DNA of 64,000 bases from Clostridiaceae bacterium AM27-36LB. Lineage in GTDB: Bacteria; Bacillota; Clostridia; Lachnospirales; Lachnospiraceae. The position numbers and the translations under genes are program-made. The notes under the pieces are model-generated. The model was not told where the DNA came from. It saw only the letters and a list, made by a program, of their open reading frames with translations, and did no database searches. This document shows, in pieces, positions 8,896-18,087 of this stretch. The stretch's first letter is position 1; each line of letters begins with the position of its first letter. The stretch covers positions 267,172 through 331,171 of the forward strand of contig QUJQ01000005.1 in NCBI GenBank assembly GCA_003480725.1, written 5' to 3'.

Positions 8896-8919
8896 ATCCC
8901 TATTCCGAAAAATAGGGAT
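8896..8919 (-). terminator. Hairpin with T-run upstream of parA
   Basis: A perfect 9-bp stem ATCCCTATT/AATAGGGAT with a 6-base loop. On the minus strand it is followed by ATATTTTTTG and then the parA ribosome site. It may be a second terminator for rlmD transcription or an attenuator of parA. Confidence 0.6.
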
Positions 8920-8925
8920 GAAAAA

Positions 8926-8957
8926 AGCCGCTTACTCAAATAAATGAATAAACGGCT
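8926..8957 (-). terminator. Terminator after rlmD
   Basis: An imperfect inverted repeat with AGCCG/CGGCT, TTA/TAA and TCA/TGA blocks, followed on the minus strand by TTTTTT. It lies 32 bases past the rlmD stop, at the inferred border of the conjugative element. Confidence 0.65.
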
Positions 8958-8988
8958 ATGTAAGAAATATTCGATTGTAAGTAAAGTT

Positions 8989-10659
8989 TTATATCACTGC
9001 AAAATAACGAAGTGCATCTTTGATTGCTTCTACCTTTTCTGGTGTCGGATGTTTCCTCGGCTGTTTCAATTCTTCTACCGCATTAGGAGCATCATACATC
9101 GGCAATCCCAAATTTCGCTTTACCTCTGCGATATATGCGGTATGTACCTTGAAGCCGTATTTCGCTTCTATGTACTCCTTAATCATTTTGTAGGTCACTT
9201 TTTCTTTGGGCTTGTACGCTTCGGCTCTTTTAGCAATACTATCTACCGGAATCTTGCCCTCGCCCTCTCCAAACTCCACATCAATGTGGATATAACTGTC
9301 GGCTTTTTTGTGGGACAAAAGAACTACCGTCTCCACATGCACCGTACCTGGGAACATATCACATGCCTTCACTTTCTTGACTTCGTATCCCCGTTCACCC
9401 AGCCATTTTACATCTCTTGCCAGGGTTGCAGAATCACAGCTTACATACACAATACGATCAGGTTTCATCTTTACCATGGTTTCCAGTGCAGCAGTGTCAC
9501 AGCCTTTGCGGGGGGGATCCACAACAATCACATCTGCGTAGATACCTTCTTTTTCGTATTTTTCCGGAAGAACTTCTTCTGCTTTTCCAACAAAGAATTC
9601 TGCATTTTCAATGCCGTTTAGTTTCGCGTTCTGGCGGGCATCATCGATAGCCTGCGGTACGATCTCCACACCATAGACCTTGCCTGCCTTCTGCGCCAGG
9701 AAAAGGGAAATAGTTCCGATTCCACAGTAGAGATCCCACACGGTCTCATTACCTTTCAGATCTGCATATTCCAGCGCCGTCTCATAAAGCTTCTTTGTCT
9801 GCACCGGATTTACCTGATAGAAAGAAAGCTGCGAGATCTGATATTTAATATTTCCAATGCAATCTGTAATATAATCCTGTCCCCACACAAAGATCATCTC
9901 TGTTCCCATGATCACATTGGTATTTTTTGTATTTACGTTAATCGTAATGCTGGTCATGCCCGGCACTTCCCGCAGGGAATCCACCAGTTCGGTAAGCTTC
10001 GGCATGGTCCTTCCATTCAGGATCAGACAGACCATCACCTCACCTGTGGTAAATCCTTTTCGGATCAGCACATGACGCAGCAGACCTTTTCCACTGACCT
10101 CATCATAGGTAGAGATATGATATGTTTTCAAATGATCCAAGATTTTCTCCAGAATCACTTTATTCTCTTCCACACCCAGCCAGCATTCCGTACAGGGGAT
10201 GATGTTGTGAGAACGGGCAGCATAAAATCCAGTCACCGGATTGCCCTCTTTATCCGTTCCAAAGGGAAACTGTGCTTTGTTGCGGTATCTCCACGGATCA
10301 TCCATTCCTATGATCTCCGGCTTTGCAAGATCGGTGAGACCTCCGATCCGGATCAGATGGTTCCATACCTTTTTCGCTTTAAAATCAAGCTGTGCTTCAT
10401 AGGTCATGGCCTGCAGCTGACATCCTCCGCACTGGCGGGCAAATGCACATCTTGGTTCCGTCCGCTCTGGTGACGGATCCAGCACCTGCATCAGTCTGGC
10501 ATAACCATAACTCTTCTTCATCTTCATGACCTTCGCCTGTACCCGGTCTCCCGGCACCACATCCTTCACAAAGATCGCCATGCCATCAACCTTGCCGATG
10601 CCCTCTCCATCAACGCCAAGATCCTCTATTGTCAACTCAATCAAATCGTCCTTTTTCAT
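8989..10659 (-). CDS. rlmD: 23S rRNA (uracil-5)-methyltransferase RlmD/RumA with C-terminal extension
   Basis: A 556-residue SAM-dependent enzyme that makes m5U in 23S rRNA. An N-terminal TRAM domain (about 1-60) is followed by a four-Cys iron-sulfur site (CAFARQCGGCQLQ plus CTEC), the SAM site WDLYCGIGTISLFLA, DPPRKG and the catalytic VYVSCDSATLARD. The normal enzyme ends near VETVVLLSHKK (about 452). The last ~104 residues form a separate Lys/Glu-rich module (…KVTYKMIKEYIEAKYGF…) not needed for catalysis. This suggests that a mobile element replaced the 3' end of the gene. Confidence 0.93.
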   Translation of the reverse strand: MKKDDLIELTIEDLGVDGEGIGKVDGMAIFVKDVVPGDRVQAKVMKMKKSYGYARLMQVLDPSPERTEPRCAFARQCGGCQLQAMTYEAQLDFKAKKVWNHLIRIGGLTDLAKPEIIGMDDPWRYRNKAQFPFGTDKEGNPVTGFYAARSHNIIPCTECWLGVEENKVILEKILDHLKTYHISTYDEVSGKGLLRHVLIRKGFTTGEVMVCLILNGRTMPKLTELVDSLREVPGMTSITINVNTKNTNVIMGTEMIFVWGQDYITDCIGNIKYQISQLSFYQVNPVQTKKLYETALEYADLKGNETVWDLYCGIGTISLFLAQKAGKVYGVEIVPQAIDDARQNAKLNGIENAEFFVGKAEEVLPEKYEKEGIYADVIVVDPPRKGCDTAALETMVKMKPDRIVYVSCDSATLARDVKWLGERGYEVKKVKACDMFPGTVHVETVVLLSHKKADSYIHIDVEFGEGEGKIPVDSIAKRAEAYKPKEKVTYKMIKEYIEAKYGFKVHTAYIAEVKRNLGLPMYDAPNAVEELKQPRKHPTPEKVEAIKDALRYFAVI

Positions 10660-10721
10660 CCTCTAACATCCTCATAAAATTCAAAATTTAATCGCACATT
10701 TACGAATATAACCATGCGCCT

Positions 10722-10750
10722 ATTATAATATAATTTTCCCCTCCCGCCAA
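10722..10750 (-). promoter_or_regulatory. Sigma-A promoter of rlmD
   Basis: On the minus strand, TTGGCG, a 17-base spacer and TATAAT lie about 60 bases before the rlmD start. Confidence 0.7.
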
Positions 10751-10893
10751 TACGAACCGCAAAATCCCAAGTTATAAAACCTTCTAAAATATATAACCAA
10801 CTCTATACTTAACTCTATACTTAACTCAATCCTGACATCCATCGCAAAGTCAAAAGGGCTGTCCACCATCTAACACAATAACACAAACAAAAA

Positions 10894-11139
10894 AATCTTC
10901 CACAGGTTAATACACCCAGAAAACTAAAAAGAATCTCCGCCAGCTAACACATATAACCTACGCTGTATGACTTGGAGCGGACAACGGAAGATGGTATACC
11001 GACTGGAACGAACATCTATGATGTCCGTTCAAAGGCGGTATGGCAACTTACTTTGTCCGATACACGTCATACGAGTTGTTATTGTGTCAGATGACGGAGA
11101 TTCTATGTTATGTTTGATCGTGTTAACCTGTGGAAGATT
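10894..11139. repeat. 246-bp fold-back (MITE-like) element
   Basis: The 487-bp gap between rlmD and yhaM is mostly one large imperfect palindrome. Perfect 17-bp terminal inverted repeats (10894-10910 and 11123-11139, starting AATCTTCCACAGG) flank arms that match at GAATCTCCG and at TATGAC/GTCATA (10966, 11066). The core is CGGACAA/TTGTCCG, ATACCG/CGGTAT and an 11-bp hairpin GAACGaACATC/GATGTcCGTTC with loop TAT, centred near 11018. No coding capacity is evident. It could be a non-autonomous mobile element or a structured RNA. The remainder of 10660-10893 holds the rlmD promoter and A+T-rich DNA. Confidence 0.75.
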
Positions 11140-11146
11140 GTACACT

Positions 11147-12094
11147 TTATTTACTTGTTTTACGAATATTTGACTCAAACAGTCGGTTATATCCCAGCCA
11201 TCCCTGATTCTCTCCAGCTCCGGCAAGAATCTCGATCATGGTCTCCATATGCGCATCCGTATTATCTGCAAAATTCAGTGCCACTGCTTCCAGCAGTGCC
11301 GGTTTCTTCGGCGATCCGTATTCCAGTTCCCCATGATGAGCCAGAATACAATGCTTCAGCTCATTTTCCAGTTTCACAGGAAAGTTCGGAATCTTTCCTG
11401 CCTGGTCACCGACGATCTGTGCACCGATCATAATATGTCCCAACAGCTGTCCGGCATCCGTATAATCATTTTCCGGAAATGGTGACAGCTCATATACTTT
11501 TCCGATATCATGGAAGATTGCCGCTGTGATCAGCAGATCTGCATTGATCATCGGATAATTATGAATATAATAATCGCACAGTTTTGTTACACTCAAAGTA
11601 TGCTCCAGCAGTCCGCCCACAAATCCATGATGAACGGTCTTTGCCGCACTGCTGAACTTGAATGCTTTTGCAAATTCCTGATCATCAACAAATACATTTT
11701 TCAGAAGCTTTGACAGATACGGATTGCTGACCCGATTGATAAATCCCAGCAGTTCCTTATACATCCCTTCAATGTCTTTGCTGCTGACAGGAAGGTAATC
11801 TTTGGGATCATACTCTCCTTCTCTGGCCTTTCTCGCCCGCTTCACATTCAGCTGTGGCTGTCCCTGGAACATGGTTACATCGGCTACAATATCCACATAA
11901 TCCAGACTGTCGAAATCATCGATCCCGCCAGAATTCGGATCCCAGATCTTACCGTCTACAGTTCCTGTTTTATCTTGAAAAATCAGATTCTCATACGGCT
12001 TTCCTGCTTTTGTCAAAGCACTCTGTCTGGTCTTGCACAGATAGATGCCCGAGATCCGATCACCTTCACGTAAGCTTTCAATATATTTCATCAT
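11147..12094 (-). CDS. yhaM: 3'-5' exoribonuclease YhaM family protein
   Basis: A 315-residue protein with an N-terminal OB-fold (LREGDRISGIYLCK, GKIWDP) and a C-terminal HD phosphohydrolase domain (HHGFVGGLLEHTLSV, AIFHDIGK, HCILAHHGE), the order found in YhaM of Bacillus subtilis, which trims RNA 3' ends. It starts 17 bases after the HtrA-like gene, so the two are probably co-transcribed. Its stop lies eight bases from the right arm of the fold-back element, which could act on its mRNA end. Confidence 0.9.
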   Translation of the reverse strand: MMKYIESLREGDRISGIYLCKTRQSALTKAGKPYENLIFQDKTGTVDGKIWDPNSGGIDDFDSLDYVDIVADVTMFQGQPQLNVKRARKAREGEYDPKDYLPVSSKDIEGMYKELLGFINRVSNPYLSKLLKNVFVDDQEFAKAFKFSSAAKTVHHGFVGGLLEHTLSVTKLCDYYIHNYPMINADLLITAAIFHDIGKVYELSPFPENDYTDAGQLLGHIMIGAQIVGDQAGKIPNFPVKLENELKHCILAHHGELEYGSPKKPALLEAVALNFADNTDAHMETMIEILAGAGENQGWLGYNRLFESNIRKTSK

Positions 12095-12111
12095 TACACT
12101 CCCTCATTCTA

Positions 12112-13374
12112 CTACTGCAACACCTTTAATGTTACGGATGCCTGCAGATCCTGATAGCCGCTGGCATCTGCACGTTTATAACGCACATCCACAGTCTGTC
12201 CACTGGAACATTTCAGCAATGTGGCCACGATATCCTTCAGATTCACAATTGCCTGACCATTAATCTCCGTAATAATATCACCTGGCTGAATACCTGCTGT
12301 GATAGCCGGAGAATCCAGTGACACTTCTGATACATAGACTCCAATCGGAATATTTTCCTGCTCTGAAATAGATGTGGTAACATCTGCGCCCACAATTCCC
12401 ATATAGACAATATCCTGATTATTGGACAGATGCTCGATCAGATCCTTCACATCAGAGATCCCATAAGCCTGAATCGTATTGTCCTGTCCTTCAACCTCTG
12501 TCTTTTCCTGCAGCAGTCCGACGATCTTACCACTCCAGTCCGCCACTACACCGCTTCCATTACTGGATTTCAAAATATCCGTAGTCAGGATATTATAAGA
12601 GCTGTCATATAGCTCTGCAGTCTGCGTTACAGATGTCAGGTTTCCAAACAGCAAAGAGCCACTGCTTCCAGTGGGATTGCCCACAACGATCACCGGTTGT
12701 CCGCTGCGCAGGGATTTGGATGAGCCCAGTTCTGCATAAGAGATCACATCTCTGGTGCTGCTGTCTACATCACTCAAATTCACACTGATTACTGCCAATC
12801 CTGTATTACTGTCATATTTTTTCAGAGTACCGGCTGCTTCCGTGTGATCATAAAAACGGACCTTCAGATCTCCGTCCTTTACTTTCTCATGTTCTGTCAG
12901 GATCAGAAGCTCCATTCCATTGTCACCAATGATCAATCCCGCCACAGATTTATGACTGGTCAGCGCCTCATCAAACCAATCAGTGTCCGTTTTGACCGCA
13001 GAAATATCAACCAGGCTTTTTGACACCTGATTTCCAATCTGCATCAGCTGCTGATACATCTTTTCATAATCCTTCAGTTCCATGCTGACAGTCTCTGTAA
13101 TATAGACCGGGGATTCATCTTCAGACTTATCGTCTGTCCCTGAATCGACCGTCTCCTCTGGAATCTGAATTTCCTGAATCTCGTTTTTCTCCATCCGGTT
13201 ATTGATCCGCGGCAATGCCAGCGCCCAGATCAGAAGCGCTGTTCCTCCAAACAAAGCCCCGCCAAGAATACACCGGAGAGCTTTTTTCACCAACGGATTG
13301 GCATAGACAGGTTTTTCTTTGATCTTCTCCTGCATAAATGAAAATCCGCTGTTTTTCTCCTTATCTTCTTCCAT
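12112..13374 (-). CDS. HtrA/DegP-like membrane-anchored S1C protein with PDZ domain
   Basis: A 420-residue protein. A cytoplasmic N-terminus is followed by one membrane segment (about 45-65, GGALFGGTALLIWALAL), a trypsin-like domain and a C-terminal PDZ domain (IGVYVSEVSLDSPA, GIQPGDIITEINGQ). The expected catalytic GNSGGP is replaced by SSNGSGVVADW, and no clear His is seen in the expected place, so proteolytic activity is doubtful. The ATG at 13374 has GGAGG five bases upstream. Longer upstream starts would lie on or before the promoter. Confidence 0.82.
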   Translation of the reverse strand: MEEDKEKNSGFSFMQEKIKEKPVYANPLVKKALRCILGGALFGGTALLIWALALPRINNRMEKNEIQEIQIPEETVDSGTDDKSEDESPVYITETVSMELKDYEKMYQQLMQIGNQVSKSLVDISAVKTDTDWFDEALTSHKSVAGLIIGDNGMELLILTEHEKVKDGDLKVRFYDHTEAAGTLKKYDSNTGLAVISVNLSDVDSSTRDVISYAELGSSKSLRSGQPVIVVGNPTGSSGSLLFGNLTSVTQTAELYDSSYNILTTDILKSSNGSGVVADWSGKIVGLLQEKTEVEGQDNTIQAYGISDVKDLIEHLSNNQDIVYMGIVGADVTTSISEQENIPIGVYVSEVSLDSPAITAGIQPGDIITEINGQAIVNLKDIVATLLKCSSGQTVDVRYKRADASGYQDLQASVTLKVLQ

Positions 13375-13399
13375 AGGTCCCTCCGTCTGCTTGTTCCCC

Positions 13400-13428
13400 A
13401 TTATACTATTTTTCCTTTTCCCTGTCCA
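13400..13428 (-). promoter_or_regulatory. Sigma-A promoter of the HtrA-like gene
   Basis: On the minus strand, TGGACA, 17 bases and a perfect TATAAT. The -10 box overlaps the ATG at 13401, which supports the start at 13374. Confidence 0.75.
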
Positions 13429-13500
13429 TAAGTTCCGCTTTTCATTCCGCTGTAAATGGGGTAAAATGAATAAGACAGTAAAAGGAGATACAACAGATTT

Positions 13501-15870
13501 ATGAACCAAAAAGCATTAAAAACACTGGAATTTGATAAAATTATTCATATATTGACTGCTCACGCAGCTTCCGAAGGCGCCAAGGAGATGTGCCGGAAAC
13601 TGGTTCCCTATGATAACATCAATGATGTGGAACGGGCACAGCGTGAGACAGCAGATGCGCTTCGCCGTGTGTACCGCAAAGGAAGCGTTTCCTTTGGAGG
13701 GATACGTGACATTCGTGGCTCTCTGAAACGTCTGGAGATCGGAGGCATTCTTGGAATGGGAGAATTACTCCAGATCATGTCACTGTTGGAAACTGCCGGA
13801 AAGATCCGACAATATGGACAGCGGGAGGCTGATGATACCAGCCGTGATTCTCTGGATGAATCCTTTGAATTTCTGGATCCGGTTCCGACCCTGGCTTCTG
13901 AGATCCGCCACTGCATTCTGGCTGACGATGAGATGTCTGATGATGCCAGCTCTGCACTTTTACAGATTCGCAGATCCATGCGCCAGATGAATGACAAGGT
14001 GCATAATACCCTGAACTCCATGGTAAACGGATCTGCCCGTTCTTATCTGCAGGATCCGGTGGTCACCATGCGAGATGGCAGATATTGTCTGCCGGTAAGG
14101 GCGGAACACAGAAGTCAGGTTCCCGGTATGATCCATGACCAGAGTTCTACCGGTTCTACTTTATTTATCGAGCCTATGGCGGTTATTAAGTTAAATAATG
14201 ATTTCAAAGAACTTCTGATGAAGGAACAGCAGGAGATTGAAAAGATCCTGTCTGTGCTCAGTGAAAAAGCAGCCGCTGTTACCGAGATCCTGGCAGAAGA
14301 TTATCGGATCCTGACAGCACTGGATTTTATTTTTGCCCGCGCCATGATGGCAAAGGATATGAAAGCCACCCGGCCGATCTTCAATACGGATCGCCAGATC
14401 CACATTAAAGATGGCCGTCATCCACTGCTGGACCCGAAAAAGGCAGTTCCCATTACCGTGCGTCTGGGAGATGATTTTGATCTGCTGATCATCACCGGTC
14501 CCAATACAGGTGGTAAGACGGTCTCATTAAAGACGGTCGGACTTTTCACACTGATGGGACAGGCTGGTCTCCATATTCCGGCATTTGAAGGCTCCAGACT
14601 TGCGGTGTTCGACCAGGTATATGCAGATATCGGTGATGAGCAGAGTATTGAGCAGAGCTTAAGTACTTTCTCCTCCCATATGACTACCATTGTCTCTATA
14701 TTAAAGGAAGTAACTTTGAACTCCCTGGTTCTCTTTGACGAGCTTGGTGCCGGTACTGATCCGACCGAGGGTGCAGCTCTTGCCACCTCCATTCTGGATC
14801 ACCTGCACAGGCAAGGTATCCGTGCTATGGCTACCACTCACTACAGCGAGCTGAAGGTCTATGCTCTCTCCACCGAAGGTGTAGAAAATGCCTGCTGTGA
14901 ATTTGATGTAGAATCTTTACGTCCTACTTACCGACTTCTGATCGGAATTCCCGGAAAGAGTAATGCCTTTGCTATTTCCTCCCGTCTGGGACTGGAAGAT
15001 TTTCTCATCGAGGATGCGAAAAAGAGAATCAATGCTCAAGATGTAAGCTTTGAGGATATGATGGCAGAGCTGCAGGACAGCCGGGTGAAACTGTTAAATG
15101 AGCAGGAAGAGATCACCCGCTACAAATCTGAGATCCGAACTCTTCGGGATGCTCTGCAGAAGAAGCAGGATCGGATCGATGAGCGCAAGGAAAAGATTCT
15201 GAGCGATGCTGCTGCACAGGCGAATGCGATTTTACAGGAGGCAAAAGATTATGCTGACGAGACTATGAAGAATTTCCACAAGTTTGGAAAAGCTTCAATC
15301 TCTGTCAAGAATATGGAGGCAGAGCGTGCCCGTCTGAGAGAGAAGATCAAGGAAAATGACTCCCGCACTGCCAAGGCTGCTCCAAAACCGAAGAAAAAGC
15401 TGAAAGCAGCAGCCCTTCATATTGGTGACCGGGTCCGTGTCCTGAGCCTGAACCTGGAAGGTACGGTCAGCACGCTTCCGAATCCAAAGGGAGACCTGTT
15501 CGTACAGATGGGAATTCTCCGTTCACAGGTCAACATCAACGATCTGGAATATATCGGAGAAGCAGAAAATCTGCAGAAAGGCATGACAACCGGAGGCGGA
15601 AAGCTTCGGATGTCCAAGTCGGCAGCGGTCAGCACCGAGATCAATCTGATCGGCATGACCGTAGATGAGGCGATCGCCCATCTGGATAAATATCTGGATG
15701 ATGCGTATCTGGCTCATGTTCCAAGTGTACGGGTCGTCCACGGAAAAGGTACCGGTGCACTTCGTACTGCCGTTCATCAGTATCTGAAGCGATGTAAACA
15801 CGTAAAAAGCTTTCGTCTGGGAACCTTCGGTGAAGGAGATGCCGGCGTAACCATTGCAGAATTCAAATAA
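13501..15870 (+). CDS. mutS2: MutS2 endonuclease / ribosome-collision ATPase
   Basis: A 789-residue protein: MutS-like core and lever helices, ABC-type ATPase with Walker A GPNTGGKT (about 332-339) and Walker B LVLFDELGAGTDP, a long charged coiled coil (about 515-640), a KOW-like region and a C-terminal Smr nuclease domain with VVHGKGTGALR. MutS2 suppresses recombination and, in Bacillus, splits collided ribosomes. The ribosome site AAAGGAG lies 13 bases before the ATG, unusually far. It is divergent from the HtrA-like gene; only a weak promoter (TTTTCA-17-TAAAAT) is visible. Confidence 0.95.
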   Translation: MNQKALKTLEFDKIIHILTAHAASEGAKEMCRKLVPYDNINDVERAQRETADALRRVYRKGSVSFGGIRDIRGSLKRLEIGGILGMGELLQIMSLLETAGKIRQYGQREADDTSRDSLDESFEFLDPVPTLASEIRHCILADDEMSDDASSALLQIRRSMRQMNDKVHNTLNSMVNGSARSYLQDPVVTMRDGRYCLPVRAEHRSQVPGMIHDQSSTGSTLFIEPMAVIKLNNDFKELLMKEQQEIEKILSVLSEKAAAVTEILAEDYRILTALDFIFARAMMAKDMKATRPIFNTDRQIHIKDGRHPLLDPKKAVPITVRLGDDFDLLIITGPNTGGKTVSLKTVGLFTLMGQAGLHIPAFEGSRLAVFDQVYADIGDEQSIEQSLSTFSSHMTTIVSILKEVTLNSLVLFDELGAGTDPTEGAALATSILDHLHRQGIRAMATTHYSELKVYALSTEGVENACCEFDVESLRPTYRLLIGIPGKSNAFAISSRLGLEDFLIEDAKKRINAQDVSFEDMMAELQDSRVKLLNEQEEITRYKSEIRTLRDALQKKQDRIDERKEKILSDAAAQANAILQEAKDYADETMKNFHKFGKASISVKNMEAERARLREKIKENDSRTAKAAPKPKKKLKAAALHIGDRVRVLSLNLEGTVSTLPNPKGDLFVQMGILRSQVNINDLEYIGEAENLQKGMTTGGGKLRMSKSAAVSTEINLIGMTVDEAIAHLDKYLDDAYLAHVPSVRVVHGKGTGALRTAVHQYLKRCKHVKSFRLGTFGEGDAGVTIAEFK

Positions 15871-15884
15871 AAGGAGATACTCTC

Positions 15885-16580
15885 ATGCCAGCAAAACAAA
15901 AAATTCTCATCGTAGATGATGATACCAACATAGCAGAACTGATCTCCCTGTATCTGACTAAAGAATTTTATCAGGTTCAGATCGTGGAGGACGGTGAGCA
16001 GGCACTTCAGGTCTTTGACACCTTTCAGCCAAATCTGGTCCTGCTGGATCTGATGCTTCCAGGCATAGATGGTTATCAGGTGTGCCGGGAACTGAGAAGC
16101 CGTTCCAACACACCGATCATTATGCTTTCTGCCAAAGGCGAAGTATTTGACAAGGTACTTGGACTGGAACTGGGTGCAGATGATTATATGATCAAGCCCT
16201 TCGACTCCAAAGAACTGGTCGCCAGAGTCAAAGCGGTTCTCCGCCGGTTCCAGCCCTCCCGGACCGATGAGGTTCCAACTGCCAAGATCGTACAGTATCC
16301 GGATCTGATCATCAATCAGTCCAACTATTCCGTTATTTATCAGGGAAATTCCATTGATATGCCGCCCAAGGAACTGGAGCTCCTCTATTTCCTGGCCTCT
16401 TCACCCAATCAGGTATTTACCAGAGAACAGCTTCTGGATCATATCTGGGGCTATGAATACATTGGTGATACCAGAACCGTCGATGTGCATATCAAGCGTT
16501 TAAGAGAAAAAATCAAAGACCACCCGGCATGGCGTCTTGCCACAGTCTGGGGCATCGGCTATAAATTCGAGGTGAGATAA
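15885..16580 (+). CDS. OmpR-family response regulator
   Basis: A 231-residue protein. The receiver domain has the acidic pair at 11-12, phospho-acceptor Asp55 (VLLDLMLPG) and Lys in IKPF. The C-terminal winged helix ends RTVDVHIKRLREKI and GIGYKFE. AAAGGAG precedes the start. It begins 14 bases after mutS2 and its TAA overlaps the kinase ATG by one base (TAATG). The target genes are unknown; the pilus operon converges on the far side of the kinase gene. Confidence 0.93.
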   Translation: MPAKQKILIVDDDTNIAELISLYLTKEFYQVQIVEDGEQALQVFDTFQPNLVLLDLMLPGIDGYQVCRELRSRSNTPIIMLSAKGEVFDKVLGLELGADDYMIKPFDSKELVARVKAVLRRFQPSRTDEVPTAKIVQYPDLIINQSNYSVIYQGNSIDMPPKELELLYFLASSPNQVFTREQLLDHIWGYEYIGDTRTVDVHIKRLREKIKDHPAWRLATVWGIGYKFEVR

Positions 16581-18016
16581 TGCACCTGTCGTTAAATGTA
16601 AAATTCATATTGGCCTATATTGCATTTGCCATTTTAAGCTTTGTGGGAATCTCTACGCTGACTTCCAGGCTGATGCTGGACAATGCCACCCGGACACGTG
16701 CTTCTTCCTTCTATCAGGAAGGTGTCTACCTGTCCAACCAATATGTGGAGACCTATTTTGACGAGGAGACTACCAAGGGAACCGTATCCCGTATTCAGAC
16801 ACAACTCTCTTCCCTGAGCGTTTATCTGAATGCACATATCTGGCTGGTGAGTCGCGAGGGCGAGATCATGATCGACTCCACCCCCAGTTCTTCCTATGCT
16901 CATCAGGTGATCCCGGGATTCACATCCGTGCTTCCCAGCGGCACTTACTATACTACGAATAATTTCTTCGGTATGTTTAAAGAAAATACCTTAAGCGTGC
17001 TCATTCCTGTCACCCACAATTATCATGTGCGTGGCTACATCGTGATCTACACACCTATGTCTTCTGTGATCCATCAGAAAGAGGGATATCTGACGGCTGT
17101 GTATATCACCATGATCTATCTCATGGTACTGGGGCTGTTATTTGCCATTGCCAACTGGCTTATCGTCTACCGGCCTCTTCGGAAGCTTAAAAAAGCCAGT
17201 GCCGAATATGCCGCAGGTAATTTTGACTATCCCATCGTCACAGACCGGACAGATGAACTGGGATCCCTTGCACGGACCATGAATTTTATGGCCAGTTCAC
17301 TAAAAGATTCCGATGAAGACCAGCGGAAAATGATCTCAAATATTTCCCATGATTTCCGCTCACCGCTTACTTCCATCAAAGGCTATATTGAAGCCATGCT
17401 GGATGGAACGATCCCACCGGAAATGCAGGAGAAATATCTGAACATTGTTCTTCGGGAAACCGAACGACTGACCGGACTGACCAGCGGCCTTCTGACTCTG
17501 AACTCCATGGATGGCAAGCAGAACCGGCTGACAAGATCAAATTTTGATATCAATGCTGTGATCAAAAATACAGCTGCTTCCTTTGAAGGCACCTGCACAG
17601 CCAAACATATTACCATTGATCTTCTGTTTTCCGACTGGCATTCCTATGTAAATGCCGATATGGGAAAGATCCAGCAGGTGCTCTATAACCTGATCGACAA
17701 TGCGATCAAGTTCAGTCATCCAGATTCCAAGATCACCATTGAGACCACGTCCAAATATGAGAAAGTGTTTGTCTCTGTCCGTGATACAGGTATTGGAATC
17801 CCCAAAGACAGTCTGAAAAAAATATGGGAACGTTTCTACAAGACAGATCTGTCCAGAGGAAAGGATAAGAAAGGAACCGGACTTGGCCTATCGATCGTGA
17901 AAGAGATCATTCAGCTTCACGGAGAAAATATCAATGTAGTCAGCACAGAAGGGGTTGGCACAGAATTCATCTTCTCCCTTAGCAAAGTGGAAGAACAAGC
18001 AAATGCGCATCAGTAG
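16580..18016 (+). CDS. Sensor histidine kinase
   Basis: A 478-residue kinase: membrane segment at about 8-28, an extracellular sensor of ~140 residues, a second membrane segment near 175-200, a HAMP domain, a dimerisation helix with the phospho-acceptor His in SNISHDFRSPLTS, and ATPase boxes N (LYNLIDNAIKFS), G1 (VRDTGIGIP) and G2 (GTGLGLSIVKEI). It forms an operon with the regulator. A strong palindromic terminator follows the stop. Confidence 0.93.
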   Translation: MHLSLNVKFILAYIAFAILSFVGISTLTSRLMLDNATRTRASSFYQEGVYLSNQYVETYFDEETTKGTVSRIQTQLSSLSVYLNAHIWLVSREGEIMIDSTPSSSYAHQVIPGFTSVLPSGTYYTTNNFFGMFKENTLSVLIPVTHNYHVRGYIVIYTPMSSVIHQKEGYLTAVYITMIYLMVLGLLFAIANWLIVYRPLRKLKKASAEYAAGNFDYPIVTDRTDELGSLARTMNFMASSLKDSDEDQRKMISNISHDFRSPLTSIKGYIEAMLDGTIPPEMQEKYLNIVLRETERLTGLTSGLLTLNSMDGKQNRLTRSNFDINAVIKNTAASFEGTCTAKHITIDLLFSDWHSYVNADMGKIQQVLYNLIDNAIKFSHPDSKITIETTSKYEKVFVSVRDTGIGIPKDSLKKIWERFYKTDLSRGKDKKGTGLGLSIVKEIIQLHGENINVVSTEGVGTEFIFSLSKVEEQANAHQ

Positions 18017-18037
18017 AATCATCTTGCAACACGTAAA

Positions 18038-18082
18038 GATCCTCCCTGTCACTGTGATACATTCACAGTGACAGGGAGGATC
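18038..18082. terminator. Bidirectional terminator between kinase gene and pilus operon
   Basis: A perfect 20-bp inverted repeat (starting GATCCTCCCTGTCACTGTGA) with a 5-base loop, lying between the convergent ends of the kinase gene and the pilus operon. The flanking T-runs are weak. Confidence 0.75.
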
Positions 18083-18087
18083 TATCG

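Larger units (their letters stand above)
1..8988. mobile_element. Integrated conjugative element, one end (other end outside window)
   Basis: All genes here read leftward and form a typical Clostridiales conjugative-element module: parA, parB, small accessory genes, a replication-initiator-like protein, PcfB and a VirD4 coupling protein. The DNA is visibly richer in G+C than the chromosome to the right. The right border is inferred at the 3' end of rlmD (stop at 8989), where parA is the first element gene, because rlmD 3' ends are known insertion sites of Firmicutes conjugative elements. No integrase, relaxase or second attachment site is in the window. Bases 1-176, left of the coupling-protein stop, hold only ribosome-site-like runs and very short open frames. 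Confidence 0.8.

Noticed and set aside
8896..8957. Attachment-site core repeats at the element border
   Set aside because: Both inverted repeats are better explained as terminators because each is followed by a T-run on the minus strand; the core site needs the other element end to be identified.
10660..11146. tRNA or small protein gene in the rlmD-yhaM gap
   Set aside because: No cloverleaf or T-loop sequence was found, and the short ORFs follow the arms of the fold-back repeat.
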